Origin: DRYM01 sp964564025
GTDB taxonomy: Archaea; Thermoproteota; Thermoprotei_A; EX4484-217-1
Direction: 5' to 3'
DNA length: 40,497 nucleotides
Assembly: GCA_964564025.1 (NCBI GenBank)
Contig: CAZLZO010000012.1
Span: forward strand, 1 to 40,497
Shown: one piece after another, positions 1-7,879 of the stretch
How the letters are laid out: each line of letters opens with the position of its first letter
How positions within the stretch are numbered: position 1 is the stretch's first letter
Position numbers and translations under genes: made by a program
The notes under the pieces: generated by a model
What the model was told of the DNA's origin: nothing
Databases searched by the model: none
What the model saw: the letters and a program-made list of their open reading frames with translations, nothing else

Positions 1-88
1 CCTCACCGCAAAGCGGGTCATCAAGCCACCCCATCAAACAAGTAGAAGCGATTAAAAAAATTAAATGCATCATTAAACCTAAAACAGC

Positions 89-751
89 CTAAGATGGTAT
101 TTTCTGAAGTTTTTCTATCCTTATACCTAAAGCACCTATACTGTAGGTAAGCATTAATGCCTTCTTAGGCATGTTTTTACATTTTATAAGCTCCATGAGA
201 TAACGTGGTTCGCCGGAAACTACTTCAAAAGCTAACCTTAATACTATATTAGCTACCTTCTCCACCATCATAACTTCTTCTTTAGCCACTATGCTTGGAG
301 ATATAGCTAAAGCAAGAACAGAATCATTAGTTTTAAGGGCATTCTTCACAAACATTACTTCGTTATAATTCAGTCTTATTTTAGCTAAGGAGGCATCAAC
401 TAGCACTAAAGACCTTGACGCTTCCTCCACAATTACTTTAACTATGTCCTCAAAGGATTCTGCTTTTAAATACCTCCAAAGTTTTCGATAAATAAGCGTT
501 CTTATATCTAGACCTACGTTTATTGAGGCTTCAAGATATTCCTCAGGTTCATCATTAACTACAATATATAATACCTTATATCTGTAATCTTTTGCAGCAG
601 AAAACCCTATTCTGTGAAGTACAAGATAAGGATAAGTTTCTACTTCGCCCTCCATTAAAATAAGGTAGCCGGGTTTAATGGCTCCCACATATTCATCTAA
701 TGCTGGAATCCCCAGTCTGAACATAATTTCTGAAGACATATTCTCTATCAC
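89..751 (-). CDS. RecA/KaiC-like protein lacking a Walker A motif
   Basis: The protein is 220 aa with the look of a RecA-superfamily (KaiC/GvpD/RAD55-like) domain: an N-terminal stretch GIPALDEYVGAIKPGYLILMEGE resembles the KaiC start (IPGLDELLGGGIP...G), and a Walker B-like strand SLVLVDAS lies near residues 112-119. The phosphate-binding loop is not conserved: where GxxxxGKT is expected (about residues 35-42) the sequence is GEVETYPY, so ATP binding is doubtful. It may be a regulatory or structural paralogue. The first possible start is GTG at 751; an in-frame ATG at 739 is an alternative, and a TATA-like box at 775-786 allows either with a very short leader. It lies downstream of a PqqD-like gene on the same strand, 65 bp away, but with its own promoter. 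The family assignment is by resemblance; the function is unknown. Confidence 0.6.
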   Translation of the reverse strand: MIENMSSEIMFRLGIPALDEYVGAIKPGYLILMEGEVETYPYLVLHRIGFSAAKDYRYKVLYIVVNDEPEEYLEASINVGLDIRTLIYRKLWRYLKAESFEDIVKVIVEEASRSLVLVDASLAKIRLNYNEVMFVKNALKTNDSVLALAISPSIVAKEEVMMVEKVANIVLRLAFEVVSGEPRYLMELIKCKNMPKKALMLTYSIGALGIRIEKLQKIPS

Positions 752-774
752 TATTTTCTAATGAAACTAAGGAC

Positions 775-786
775 GTATTTAAATAT
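775..786 (-). promoter_or_regulatory. TATA-like promoter of the KaiC-like gene
   Basis: The AT-rich element atatttaaatac on the minus strand sits about 25-30 bp before the GTG start at 751, which is the spacing expected for an archaeal TATA box and a leaderless or near-leaderless transcript. No clear Shine-Dalgarno sequence precedes the start, in keeping with this. It is a sequence match only. Confidence 0.4.
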
Positions 787-816
787 GGTGAAAAAGAGAG
801 AAAATTTTTGGTAAAC

Positions 817-1095
817 TTATGTATATTCTAGGAGATTAACTTTAACTAATTCATTTACAATATACTTTACGGGCTCTTCAAGCTCGCTGCGTTCTAGACC
901 TGTTGACTTCGCTATTTTATCTATAATTTCGTTTACTGTTAATTCTCCATCGCATAGGAGCCATACATAAAATGCTGCAGGGTTTAATGAGTAAGCATGT
1001 TCATCATTTAATGACACTATGTACCCTTCTTCGCCTTTACCTACTGGTGTACCTTTTCTTAGAGGTTTCTTTTCTCCTAAGTTTTCAACGCTCAT
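817..1095 (-). CDS. PqqD-like peptide-binding protein
   Basis: This 92-aa protein matches the PqqD family: a strand-rich N-terminus (GEEGYIVSLNDEHAYSLNPA) followed by the typical winged-helix part with AAFYVWLLCDGELTVNEIIDKI and a C-terminal helix ending NELVKVNLLEY. PqqD proteins bind precursor peptides for radical-SAM enzymes in RiPP pathways; stand-alone archaeal copies are common and mostly uncharacterised. No radical SAM partner or precursor peptide gene is visible in the window. The ATG directly follows the TGA of the upstream ssb gene (TGA-ATG, no gap), and a strong ribosome-binding site (aggagg) lies inside the last codons of ssb, so the two are probably co-translated. Confidence 0.75.
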   Translation of the reverse strand: MSVENLGEKKPLRKGTPVGKGEEGYIVSLNDEHAYSLNPAAFYVWLLCDGELTVNEIIDKIAKSTGLERSELEEPVKYIVNELVKVNLLEYT

Positions 1096-1563
1096 TCAGC
1101 GTCCTCCTCTTTTGCCCTTAAATGGACCCTTTCTCCTATAGCCTGAAGAGTACGGTTTACGGTATCCTTCTGCTTTAGGTGTTACTTCAGGCACCTCCTC
1201 CTTTGAAATCACGTCTTCATTGTTTATCTTTACTATTTCACCCTGCTTACCCACATTGAGCTGTGCTTGACCCCTGAACGCTGTTACGAATGCGTTTCTT
1301 ATTTCTAAAGCTTCACCTTCCTCTATAGTGCCAGCCTTCTTACCCCATAGTGTCATTTTTGTTCTTCCAGTTTCGTCGCCAACTATTGCTTCAGAAATTA
1401 TTCTTGAACCCTTCTTAGTCTGTATGATTTTTGGCTTATATGCTTCTAAAACACGTACTTTAAGATTTATATTATCCATTCCAGGTTTTAGATCTTTTAT
1501 TTTAACCTCTTTTTCTTTGGACAAATTTTTCCTCTCTACTTTTAGCCTTGATAGAGCCAGCAA
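1096..1563 (-). CDS. ssb: Single-stranded DNA-binding protein, crenarchaeal OB-fold type
   Basis: The protein of 155 aa closely resembles the Sulfolobus SSB. After an N-terminal extension of about 22 residues comes the OB fold: IKDLKPGMDNINLKVRVLEA, then IQTKKGSRIISEAIVGDETG, then TKMTLWGKKAGTIEEGEAL and a final FRGQAQLNVGKQG. The C-terminal tail is basic and Gly/Arg-rich (YRRKGPFKGKRGGR), as in the crenarchaeal family, where the tail is flexible and used for protein contacts. It binds ssDNA in replication, recombination and repair. The N-terminal extension is longer than in Sulfolobus; an internal start nearer KIKDLKPGM is possible but no ATG lies there. It heads a two-gene unit with the PqqD-like gene. 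Confidence 0.88.
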   Translation of the reverse strand: MLALSRLKVERKNLSKEKEVKIKDLKPGMDNINLKVRVLEAYKPKIIQTKKGSRIISEAIVGDETGRTKMTLWGKKAGTIEEGEALEIRNAFVTAFRGQAQLNVGKQGEIVKINNEDVISKEEVPEVTPKAEGYRKPYSSGYRRKGPFKGKRGGR

Positions 1564-1659
1564 GAAATTCTTCTTGCTGGCTTCTTTGTCTACCTTCTCC
1601 CTATACCTATATAAGGATTATGCAACAATTTCTTCACAAAGAGGCCTAAATGGAGTATT

Positions 1660-3036
1660 TTAAAGTATAGCAATATAGATCCCAGCTATTTCCACAGGCA
1701 AACCTATTATCATGAGCTGCCAAACTATTTTCTTGATTATGATTTTCTGAGCACCAGCAGCATGAGCAAAAAGAAGCTTGTTAAGTATGGCAGATCCTGT
1801 TGCAAGAAGAGCTGACGCTAATGCTACATTTAAGGTTATTTTGCCAACTGACAATAAAGAAAACACCGTGAAGATTAGGGCTTCAGCACTAACGAGACCA
1901 CCAAATATAGATGAGAAGAGAACACCTAACTCGCCAAACGTTAATGTAATATATGTTGTCGCAACCAACATTGCAACGAAAACAAGTAGGGCTTTTAAAG
2001 CTATAGAGTAACTTATGGGTTTCTCAAGAGAAGGCATCTTAATCTTCTTATTAGATTCAATAGTTACTGCAACTATTGAAAGCTTAGTTAGAAAATATCC
2101 TATTAACGCGGCTAACATGTATGATGTAATAAATATCATAAATGCTTGGATATTTACTTCATTAACACCTATAGTCATTAAAGCCATAATTAACGTTAAA
2201 ACAATGTTTCTAAAAACCATTGCAGTAGTTGCTGTTATTATGCTTCCAACAGCCACATTTACATGGAGCTTCATGGACTTTACAAGCCTAACTATGCTTA
2301 CAACAGCTGCTTCACTATTCACGAGTCCTCCAAAGAACGAAAAGTACTGCACTGCTTGGGGACCTTTAATCTTAACTAAAAAGTAACCTATGTACGAAAA
2401 TACCAGTATCACTACGAAGAAAACATAAAGGGCTTTAAAGTTTATCACATGGAATATAGGGTCATAAACATCTCTTACAAAGAATGGACCAAAAAGAAAC
2501 ACTATAATTCCTATTTCTAAAGCTGATAAGAATTCTTCGTAAGTTATAAACTTTATAAGCGCTTCTATTCTTAACTTTATAGCCAACATGAATGTTATGA
2601 AAACCGAGGCCGCTATAGCTTCAACGAACCTATCTAAGCCTATAAGTAAACCTAAAGTAAAGCTTAGCATTAATGCTATTGGCGTTGTGACTCCGCTATC
2701 CTTTATTATGAAAAGCCTAAATATTTCATATAGGAGAATAAGTGTTACAGCGAAAAACGCTAGTAAAATAGAAAGTAGCTTAAACTCCTCATAACCAATA
2801 ACGGTTACTAATGAAGGTATCGTTATAACGAAGCTTCCCAACATGCTTATGAAGCCGAAGCTTCTAACCCCGGGGGGTATACTTGATTCTCCCTCCTCCT
2901 TAAGAAGAGAGCTTCTAGCCTTCTCTCTTTCCAACCCTATCAAGGCACCGACAAAGAAACTCAGAATTATCTTTATTAGTAACTGTAATTGCCCTGAAGC
3001 CGCTAATGCTTCATAAATGTTATAGGGGACTTGCAT
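1660..3036 (-). CDS. MgtC/SapB-DUF4010 integral membrane protein
   Basis: The 458-aa, very hydrophobic protein has a MgtC/SapB-type N-terminus with the hallmark IILSFFVGALIGLEREKAR (about residues 22-41) followed by a charged loop and GVRSFGFISMLGSF, then many transmembrane segments. The C-terminal two thirds fit the DUF4010 domain, with recurring GGLVNSEAAVVSIV and GGLVSAEALIFTV segments that look like an internal repeat. MgtC proteins are linked to magnesium limitation and membrane homeostasis; the archaeal fused form has no established function. The gene is monocistronic, divergent from the adenosine-specific kinase gene with a 103-bp gap holding the promoters. Confidence 0.8.
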   Translation of the reverse strand: MQVPYNIYEALAASGQLQLLIKIILSFFVGALIGLEREKARSSLLKEEGESSIPPGVRSFGFISMLGSFVITIPSLVTVIGYEEFKLLSILLAFFAVTLILLYEIFRLFIIKDSGVTTPIALMLSFTLGLLIGLDRFVEAIAASVFITFMLAIKLRIEALIKFITYEEFLSALEIGIIVFLFGPFFVRDVYDPIFHVINFKALYVFFVVILVFSYIGYFLVKIKGPQAVQYFSFFGGLVNSEAAVVSIVRLVKSMKLHVNVAVGSIITATTAMVFRNIVLTLIMALMTIGVNEVNIQAFMIFITSYMLAALIGYFLTKLSIVAVTIESNKKIKMPSLEKPISYSIALKALLVFVAMLVATTYITLTFGELGVLFSSIFGGLVSAEALIFTVFSLLSVGKITLNVALASALLATGSAILNKLLFAHAAGAQKIIIKKIVWQLMIIGLPVEIAGIYIAIL

Positions 3037-3087
3037 TTTTAAATCACATACTTATTCTAGTTTAAGCAGTATTTTTCTAACAGATAA

Positions 3088-3097
3088 GTTATATTTA
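3088..3097 (+). promoter_or_regulatory. TATA-like promoter of the adenosine-specific kinase gene
   Basis: The element gttatattta lies about 43-52 bp before the ATG at 3140. Transcription would then begin near 3115-3120, leaving a short leader with a GGTG ribosome-binding site at 3125-3128. Sequence match only. Confidence 0.4.
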
Positions 3098-3139
3098 TGA
3101 ATTTTCTAAACCCAAAATAATCATGGGTGCTATGGTCAA

Positions 3140-3637
3140 ATGTCTGAAAGGTTTAGAATAGAAATAGTGCAAATACCTTTACCTGAAGGAACAAATGTTA
3201 TTATAGGGCAAAGTCACTTCATAAAAACAACTGAGGACATTTATGAAGCCATAGTTAACAGTTGCCCTTCAATAAAATTTGGTTTGGGATTTTGCGAAGC
3301 AAGTGGAGATAGGCTCGTAAGACATGAAGGAAACGATGATGAATTGAGAAAACTTGCAGCAGAAACATGTTTAAAAATAGGCGCTGGCCACGTTTTTGTA
3401 ATTTACATTAAAGGAGGTTGGCCTATAAACGTTCTTAATGCTCTTAAGAATGTCCCAGAAGTCACTAGAATATTTGCAGCAACAGCAAATCCTATACAAG
3501 CAGTAGTTATTGAAACCGAACAAGGTAGAGGCTTACTAGGGGTTGTTGACGGCTATAAACCCGTAGGTATAGAAGACGAGGAGAAAATTAGGGAGAGAAG
3601 GGAGTTTCTAAGGAAAATAGGTTATAAGCTGAAGTAG
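3140..3637 (+). CDS. Adenosine-specific kinase family protein
   Basis: The 165-aa protein matches the small archaeal and thermophile family annotated as adenosine-specific kinase (formerly DUF355, structure known from Pyrobaculum). Characteristic stretches are IKFGLGFCEASGDRLVRHEG near residue 50, a middle segment GAGHVFVIYIKGGWPINVLNAL, and IFAATANPIQAVVIET followed by GRGLLGVVDGYKP. The length is normal for the family. The predicted reaction is phosphorylation of adenosine to AMP in purine salvage, though biochemical support in the family is limited. The gene stands alone, convergent with the PhoU-like gene downstream. Confidence 0.85.
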   Translation: MSERFRIEIVQIPLPEGTNVIIGQSHFIKTTEDIYEAIVNSCPSIKFGLGFCEASGDRLVRHEGNDDELRKLAAETCLKIGAGHVFVIYIKGGWPINVLNALKNVPEVTRIFAATANPIQAVVIETEQGRGLLGVVDGYKPVGIEDEEKIRERREFLRKIGYKLK

Positions 3638-3701
3638 GAACGCCTACAATACTTCAATAACACTACTAGTATCAATAAAGCCTGTTATTTATCTTTGTTT
3701 T

Positions 3702-4748
3702 TTAGCTCTTCCTAACAGCTATCATGTCCATAGTGTGTTCAGCTATATCAGCTGTTTCATTTAACATACTCTTAAGACATTCCACAACCATCCTTAATGT
3801 TGGGGTGTCTTTATCGCAAACATCAAGATTTAACATTACGTTTTCTAAATCTTCTTCGAGCTTAGCTGTTTTTGATGCTCTCTCTATAGCGCTTAAGGCC
3901 ATATTATCGTTCATACTGTAGAATGCGTTCATAGCTTCATTAAATATCTCTATAATAGTTCTTGAAAGGTTCTCTATTTTCGACTTTAAAGGTTCATAGG
4001 GTTTCTTTGCAAGCTTAATTGTTTTATCAGCAATGTATGTTGCGTAATCAGCTATTTTCTCAATGTTTCTAGCTATCATGGAGAGATTTATTGCATCAGC
4101 GGATTGCTCAAGACCTACGTCAAGCATTATCCTTCTATCTTGCAATGATAAGTTAAGCTGTCTTATGAATAGAAAGTAAAACCTATCTATTTCATCATCC
4201 CTTATTATAACATCTCTTGCTAAGTCCTTATCAAGATTCATAAAGGCCGTCATAGTGTCTTTAAGCATACTCCATACTAACTTATGCATTCTCTGAAGAA
4301 TGTGAATTACTTTAAGTTCCTCAACATTAACTATGACTTGTATTACTAATCCTTCAGGAAGATCCTCAACAACCTCTGCACCAACAAGGTATCGTCTAAT
4401 GAAGTCTCTAAGAACCTTCTTATCCTCTATTGGTGCAACACCATCTTTAACAACAAGTTTTATTATGTCGCCTCCTGAAACATATGCAGCAACAAGCATT
4501 CTAATCGCTCTACCTAATGACCAGTCCTTGCTTTTAATAGTTAAAATAACGTCTTTCTTCCTTGAAGCCTCCTTAAGAGGCATTAAGAGCAATGTATTAT
4601 CGTTTTGAGCATAGACAACTACGGAATCTCCGGGTTTTAGTCCGGCATTTATTACCCAATGTTTAGGTAAAGACACAATGTACGTTGAACCCCCAGTTAC
4701 CTGTATTTTACGTATTTCGCCGAATTCCCTTTTCTTACGCGATGACAA
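3702..4748 (-). CDS. Archaeal AbrB-PhoU phosphate uptake regulator
   Basis: The protein combines an N-terminal SpoVT/AbrB-like swapped-hairpin domain (IRKIQVTGGSTYIVSLPKHW, then LKPGDSVVVYAQ) with two C-terminal PhoU three-helix repeats (for example LEQSADAINLSMIARNIEKI and the last SMLNETADIAEHTMDMIAV). This arrangement is the usual archaeal PhoU, thought to regulate phosphate uptake, but no Pst transporter is nearby. I chose the TTG at 4748 (348 aa): it follows an aggtgg ribosome-binding site at normal spacing and leaves few residues before the AbrB domain. A frame-open GTG at 4814 would give 370 aa, but it lies right next to a TATA-like box at 4815-4824, so it would probably not be transcribed. 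Confidence 0.82.
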   Translation of the reverse strand: MSSRKKREFGEIRKIQVTGGSTYIVSLPKHWVINAGLKPGDSVVVYAQNDNTLLLMPLKEASRKKDVILTIKSKDWSLGRAIRMLVAAYVSGGDIIKLVVKDGVAPIEDKKVLRDFIRRYLVGAEVVEDLPEGLVIQVIVNVEELKVIHILQRMHKLVWSMLKDTMTAFMNLDKDLARDVIIRDDEIDRFYFLFIRQLNLSLQDRRIMLDVGLEQSADAINLSMIARNIEKIADYATYIADKTIKLAKKPYEPLKSKIENLSRTIIEIFNEAMNAFYSMNDNMALSAIERASKTAKLEEDLENVMLNLDVCDKDTPTLRMVVECLKSMLNETADIAEHTMDMIAVRKS

Positions 4749-4814
4749 AGTAGTTCCACCTGTTGACGAGTATTTCTTGAGTTTCAATACCCTTATGTAG
4801 TTTATTCGTAGCAC

Positions 4815-4824
4815 CTATATATTT
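4815..4824 (-). promoter_or_regulatory. TATA-like promoter of the PhoU-like gene
   Basis: The minus-strand element aaatatatag would direct initiation near 4788-4792, upstream of the TTG start at 4748 and its aggtgg site but downstream of the GTG at 4814. It therefore decides the start choice for this gene. Confidence 0.45.
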
Positions 4825-4992
4825 CTGTAGTTTACAAAGAGGAAGTTTTACAACGTCGTCATTCTCGCGTTTAAAACGCATTCATACTGTGTTCGTGTTA
4901 GCTGAAACATTTATGAAAAAGAAAATATTAGAACTTAAAAGAGGTTGAAGTAAAATGATATACGGCCAAGCATATACCGTAAACTATGATTC

Positions 4993-5760
4993 TTATTTAA
5001 AAAGCCATCTCTCTTTAGGCATGTTAAGCTCCTTAGCTGATACTTTATCGCTTCTTTCGTAAACGTAGCCTTTAACTATAACGACAGGTATTTTCTCCTT
5101 ACCCTGACCTGTTAGAAGCTCTGTTGCAGATGCTATTTCATCTGCAACAGCAATAACTGTAACCTTAAACTTATACCCATAAGTATCGTCCCTTCCACGA
5201 TAATCTCTAAACGGGTTTATTCCTGAAATCCCTATTGCCATATTTATCATACCATTTCTTAAGGGTCTACCATAAGTATCTGTTATTATGACAGCTACAT
5301 CCTTACCCGTAAGCTCTTTTATTCTCCACCTTATTTTCTTAGCTGATTCATCAGGGTCTTTAGGTAGTAAAGCTACTACTTCCTCACTTCCAGCAACATT
5401 TGTAGCATCTATTCCTGCATTAGCACAAACTATTCCATGACGTGTTTCTACAATTAAGTGGCCTTCTTTTGTAGCCTTAATCACTCGCTTAGATTCTCTT
5501 AAGACAAGTTCAACAAGCCTAGGGTCTTTACCGACATGTTTAGCTAATTTTACTGCTTTCGCTGAGGGCTTAATATGCTTAAGGTTAACTATTCTTCCCT
5601 CAGCTTTAGACACTATTTTGTGTGTTACGACAACTATATCACCATTGTCTATAGTTACTCTTTCACGTTTACACGCATCAACTATGAGTTTACCTATATC
5701 GTCACCCTTCTTTACTTCAGGAAGAGTTTCTAAACCAATAAGTGTTAGTGTCTTAGCCAC
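4993..5760 (-). CDS. cofE: Coenzyme F420-0:L-glutamate ligase
   Basis: The 255-aa protein matches CofE, which adds L-glutamates to F420-0 using GTP. Visible family motifs are VVVTHKIVSKAEGRIVNL near residue 45, VIITDTYGRPLRNGM near residue 158, AIGISGINPFRDYRGRDD, and VIAVADEIASATELLTGQG followed by PVVIVKGY. The length equals stand-alone archaeal CofE, without the FMN domain fused in actinobacterial FbiB. The GTG start is preceded by a ggtgag ribosome-binding site that overlaps the TGA of the upstream nucleotidyltransferase gene (6-bp gap), pointing to translational coupling. It is the last gene of the F420 cluster. Confidence 0.93.
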   Translation of the reverse strand: MAKTLTLIGLETLPEVKKGDDIGKLIVDACKRERVTIDNGDIVVVTHKIVSKAEGRIVNLKHIKPSAKAVKLAKHVGKDPRLVELVLRESKRVIKATKEGHLIVETRHGIVCANAGIDATNVAGSEEVVALLPKDPDESAKKIRWRIKELTGKDVAVIITDTYGRPLRNGMINMAIGISGINPFRDYRGRDDTYGYKFKVTVIAVADEIASATELLTGQGKEKIPVVIVKGYVYERSDKVSAKELNMPKERWLFK

Positions 5761-5766
5761 GATTTC

Positions 5767-6855
5767 TCACCTTAACCATCTAAGCGGTTTAATATAGTCT
5801 CTGCCTTTAGCTTCAGCCGACCCTATAACTAATCTTAAGAATTTCTTCTCCCCTACTTTATCATAAACCTCCTCTACCTTACCATAAGCAATAAATTCTT
5901 CATCGAGATCTAGCAATCCTGAATATAATCCTTCAAATGTAACTACCTCTCTTATTTCACAATATTTCTTTGCACCCTCAATTACCTCTACATCATCGAT
6001 AGCATATGTACCTGGAAGAAATATTGACAATTTATTCTCAACAACTCTACCTCTTATTTTAGCTAAACCTTTAGGTAAGTACACTCTATCGCCATATTTT
6101 TCACTAATTTCATGAGGTAAAAGTATTGGATGTAATGAAAATATGCGGCAACCTTTATACATGAGCCTTGTTCTCTTTTCAACATACATTCTAAATGCCT
6201 CTTTAGGCGTTAATGGATGATGTTTTGAAACTTCAAACGCCCATTTTTTAAGAACATCTTCACTAGGTAAAGCTATTATGTTTTGTTTCTCAGTTATATC
6301 CTTAATTATTTCAAGAAGCTTCCACGATTCTCTAATGCCATAAATTGTTAAGTCCATGTCAGAGTATTTAGGGTTATGAATTCTCAAAAGTATGGAGCCT
6401 GAAATACCAAAATAGTTTAGTTTAATACCTGATTCATTACATAAAAATTCCGTAAGTTCCACTAAATCACGCTCTAATGCATCACTTGTTCCTTGCTCTA
6501 CGATTTCCTTCAACCTGGCTTCAGGTAAATAATGCTTACCTATTTCGCTCAAAGGGATTCCTATAAATTTTATGTTGAAAACTTCATCATAGTATATGTA
6601 GTGGGGCTTAGTTTTTTCAAGAATTTTAAACGATTCTGCTACAGCTACACTACTGTAGTACTCTAATACTCTATTATACCGTATACCGCCTCTAAACCAT
6701 ATTGTTCTAATGTTTTCCTTATTCGAGGGCACATACTTTAAGTATGCTAAAACTCTATTCGGTGGATGTACATAACCTACTACACAATACATGAAACCAT
6801 CTTTATCTTCAATAAAGTCTCTATCTAAGAAAACTCTTCGAAATGAAGTAGTCAT
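5767..6855 (-). CDS. Pol-beta-type nucleotidyltransferase, paralogue B in F420 operon
   Basis: This protein of about 362 aa has the minimal nucleotidyltransferase signature GISGSILLRIHN then SDMDLTIYG near its middle, that is hG[GS] followed by Dh[DE]h, so two of the metal-binding acidic residues are present. It is preceded by an N-terminal region starting DFIEDKDGFMYCVVGYVHPP and followed by a C-terminal beta-rich part with EEVYDK...FLRLVIGS. It is a paralogue of the gene directly upstream, alike along the whole length. I moved the start to ATG 6855, which has a ggaggg site 7 nt upstream; the frame stays open from a TTG at 6870 that lies before that site. It overlaps the upstream paralogue by 35 bp. 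The substrate is unknown; a role in F420 metabolism is suggested only by position. Confidence 0.75.
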   Translation of the reverse strand: MTTSFRRVFLDRDFIEDKDGFMYCVVGYVHPPNRVLAYLKYVPSNKENIRTIWFRGGIRYNRVLEYYSSVAVAESFKILEKTKPHYIYYDEVFNIKFIGIPLSEIGKHYLPEARLKEIVEQGTSDALERDLVELTEFLCNESGIKLNYFGISGSILLRIHNPKYSDMDLTIYGIRESWKLLEIIKDITEKQNIIALPSEDVLKKWAFEVSKHHPLTPKEAFRMYVEKRTRLMYKGCRIFSLHPILLPHEISEKYGDRVYLPKGLAKIRGRVVENKLSIFLPGTYAIDDVEVIEGAKKYCEIREVVTFEGLYSGLLDLDEEFIAYGKVEEVYDKVGEKKFLRLVIGSAEAKGRDYIKPLRWLR

Positions 6856-7879
6856 TCGTTGACCCTCCAATAATTATTCTATAATGGCTGAACGTACCTT
6901 TATAATACACCTTTTCTAATTTACCTTTAACAAGCGCTAATTCTCCTGTGAAAACTTGTTGACAAAACCTACCTCTAAACGAAACAACCTCTTCTACCTT
7001 ATTTTTGCTTATCTTTTCCTTTAAGGAACCAGTTTCAAGTATCCTTAAAGTTTTAACCTTGTATTTTGTGGGAGTAAATATAGAATCTGAGTCGTCAACT
7101 ACTATAACTTCAGCAGTAACATTTCCCAAGTTTTTATAGGTAAACTCCCCATATCTTGGTAGCTCATAGGGTCTTTTAACGAATCTTATGAAAAATTCTC
7201 TACCTTCAAAGAAACCTTGAAAAATCTTTCTTTTTTCATGTTTAACAAAAGACTCAAAACTCATAACTTTATATGCCTTTCTAAATTCAAAAAGCTTCCT
7301 ATACTCATCAACACTATGTCTTCTCAATATGCCCTTCTGAAAGAGGTCTTTAAGGGCATTAACAGCTTTTCTAGACTCTGCAGAACCATAAATTACTATG
7401 TCAATATCGCTATCATCTTTATATAGTCCAACCATTAAGGAGCCACTTATCCCAATAGATTCCATATTAATGCCGGATTCCTCAGCTAATATTAATGCTA
7501 ATTTGAGAGCTATTCTCTCTAAGGAGCTAAGCTTATCAGATTTAAGAAGCTTTTTAAGAAATTCAGAAGGCATATAATGTTTAATAATATTGTTTAACGG
7601 TACCTCACTTATGTAGTCATCAAAAACTTCATCATAAACGAGGTATTCTTTAAGCTTGTTTCTAAGAAAACCATAACGTACCTTTAAATCATATATTTTC
7701 TCATAACGCTTCCCATCCCTTACTCTATTACCAAATTTCGAAGGTAAATATCTAGGGTAGGCAACAACTTTTCCTGGAGGATGCTCATAACCTTTTACAT
7801 CAAAAATTATCCCATACTTGTCTTCAACAAAGTCTCCTTCAAGAAAATGTTCGCTTATTTCTAAACACCTCCGAAACAA
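6821..7879 (-). CDS. Pol-beta-type nucleotidyltransferase, paralogue A in F420 operon
   Basis: The 352-aa protein contains GISGSLMVGLYKDDSDIDIVIYG near residues 142-165, the complete GS...DxD nucleotidyltransferase signature. Its N-terminus (GDFVEDKYGIIFDVKGYEHPPGKVVAY) and C-terminus (SFRGRFCQQVFTGELALVKG...YRIIIGG) align with paralogue B. The start is unusual: the only standard start codon is TTG at 7879, which precedes a strong ribosome-binding site (ggaggtg at about 7866-7872); downstream of that site no ATG, GTG or TTG is in frame at normal distance, only an ATA. The gene overlaps cofC by 41 bp if TTG is used. It probably resembles the archaeal predicted nucleotidyltransferases of COG2413; the substrate is unknown. 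Confidence 0.75.
   Translation of the reverse strand: MFRRCLEISEHFLEGDFVEDKYGIIFDVKGYEHPPGKVVAYPRYLPSKFGNRVRDGKRYEKIYDLKVRYGFLRNKLKEYLVYDEVFDDYISEVPLNNIIKHYMPSEFLKKLLKSDKLSSLERIALKLALILAEESGINMESIGISGSLMVGLYKDDSDIDIVIYGSAESRKAVNALKDLFQKGILRRHSVDEYRKLFEFRKAYKVMSFESFVKHEKRKIFQGFFEGREFFIRFVKRPYELPRYGEFTYKNLGNVTAEVIVVDDSDSIFTPTKYKVKTLRILETGSLKEKISKNKVEEVVSFRGRFCQQVFTGELALVKGKLEKVYYKGTFSHYRIIIGGSTNDYFISKSFLR

Noticed and set aside
3..30. Minus-strand ttgatga followed after 11 nt by gtga at the left edge, resembling a C'/D half
   Set aside because: Non-canonical D box, no first half, and too close to the window edge to judge.
1328..1663. 111-codon plus-strand ORF opposite ssb
   Set aside because: Runs antisense to a clearly recognised gene with hydrophobic, low-information sequence; the same applies to the many ORFs opposite pyk, rgy, MgtC and the transporter genes.
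4955..5071. Short plus-strand ORF of 38 codons with a gaggtt site
   Set aside because: Two thirds of it lies antisense to the end of cofE, with no recognisable protein; probably chance.
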